From NCBI RefSeq assembly GCF_020193575.1, contig NZ_JADYVD010000060.1, positions 1-35,313 of the forward strand: DNA of 35,313 nt, given 5' to 3'. This stretch comes from Ensifer sp. IC4062. Its GTDB lineage: Bacteria; Pseudomonadota; Alphaproteobacteria; Rhizobiales; Rhizobiaceae. The notes under the pieces were generated by a model. It was not told the origin of the DNA, ran no database searches, and worked only from the letters and a program-made list of their open reading frames with translations. The translations under genes and the position numbers were made by a program. Shown piece by piece: positions 34,954 through 35,313 of the stretch; position 1 is the first letter of the stretch; each line of letters opens with the position of its first letter.

Positions 34954-35138
34954 GAAAGGCCGTTGGACATCTTTGCGACACACCGCATGTGCCGATGGCG
35001 GCATCGTCTGCGAGGCAGACCCCAAAGTCAAGACGTTGTTTCGCAAGGAAAATTTGCACTGACGCCGCGCGGCGCTTACTGGCTAGCTCACCTGCCCGGC
35101 GGCTCGCCACCGGCAAGGAAGGTGGTAACGTTTGTCGT

Positions 35139-35163
35139 AAAAAAGGGCGCCCCTTGGGCGCCC
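35139..35163 (-). terminator. Intrinsic terminator of the right-edge hydrolase gene
   Basis: Read on the minus strand, GGGCGCCC, a three-base loop, GGGCGCCC, then TTTTTT. It begins 20 bases after the hydrolase stop and separates it from ureD. Confidence 0.88.
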
Positions 35164-35182
35164 GTTCTCTTTCGTTCAGGAA

Positions 35183-35313
35183 TTACGACCTCGCGAATTC
35201 GAGCAGGTCCTGGTTGAGCTGGTCCTTGTGGGTGTCGGTGATGCCGTGCGGAGCGCCGGGATAGACCTTCAGCACCGCATGCGGGATGAGCTTCTTCGAG
35301 GCCCGCGCCGCCG
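35183..35313 (-). CDS. Alpha/beta hydrolase, C-terminal end (partial)
   Basis: The last 42 residues of a gene that runs off the right edge. The sequence KVYPGAPHGITDTHKDQLN, then a LLEFARS end and TAA at 35183-35185, is the C-terminus of non-heme chloroperoxidase/esterase-type alpha/beta hydrolases. The His of PHGI is the catalytic histidine. The rest of the triad is outside the window. Confidence 0.8.
   Translation of the reverse strand, partial: AARASKKLIPHAVLKVYPGAPHGITDTHKDQLNQDLLEFARS

Overview
The window is typical high-GC alphaproteobacterial chromosome and most likely comes from a Sinorhizobium/Ensifer species. Three things point there: the smoCEFGKS polyol cluster, a urease operon with rhizobial passenger genes, and several copies of the mosaic palindromic intergenic elements (RIME-like) common in that genus. 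No phage, transposase, CRISPR, tRNA or rRNA gene is visible. The gene calls rest on motifs and context read by eye, with no database search.

Layout. (1) 4-6170, minus strand: smoC (SorC-family regulator), smoE (binding protein), smoF and smoG (permeases), smoK (ATPase) and smoS (sorbitol dehydrogenase). Together they import and oxidise sorbitol/mannitol-type polyols. A promoter overlapped by repeated TGAGCA half-sites lies before smoE. (2) 6304-16427: a reductive pyrimidine degradation locus. preT-preA (dihydropyrimidine dehydrogenase) ends in a strong terminator. It is followed by a decayed zinc alcohol dehydrogenase and a frameshifted membrane adenylate cyclase with a 2Fe-2S domain. Then come a RutR-like TetR regulator, a ureidopropionase-type M20 hydrolase, dihydropyrimidinase hydA, a small membrane protein and a cupin. 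RutR-box-like palindromes precede both preT and the hydrolase. (3) 16540-21025: an ABC transporter (ATPase, two permeases, NMT1/THI5-like binding protein) with a GNAT acetyltransferase and an SMR-like membrane protein inside the operon. Its position suggests uptake of a pyrimidine-like compound. (4) 21632-26142: a two-gene RND efflux system. (5) 26346-27035: a Crp/Fnr-type regulator interrupted by two in-frame amber codons. (6) 27250-34953, minus strand: the urease cluster, transcribed ureD-ureA-DUF1272-ureB-LprI-like-GT29-like-ureC, then a peroxiredoxin, an ABM monooxygenase, ureE, ureF and ureG. (7) The right edge carries the end of an alpha/beta hydrolase with its terminator.

How the genes work together. 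PreTA, HydA and the M20 hydrolase would convert uracil/thymine to beta-alanine or its methyl analogue, CO2 and ammonia. The urease cluster also releases ammonia, so much of the window concerns nitrogen scavenging. The least explained features are the cytochrome b-like/ferredoxin/cyclase fusion (now frameshifted), the sialyltransferase-motif protein and Cys-rich and LprI-like passengers inside the urease operon, a terminator-like hairpin between the hydrolase and hydA, and the repeated half-sites at the smoE promoter.
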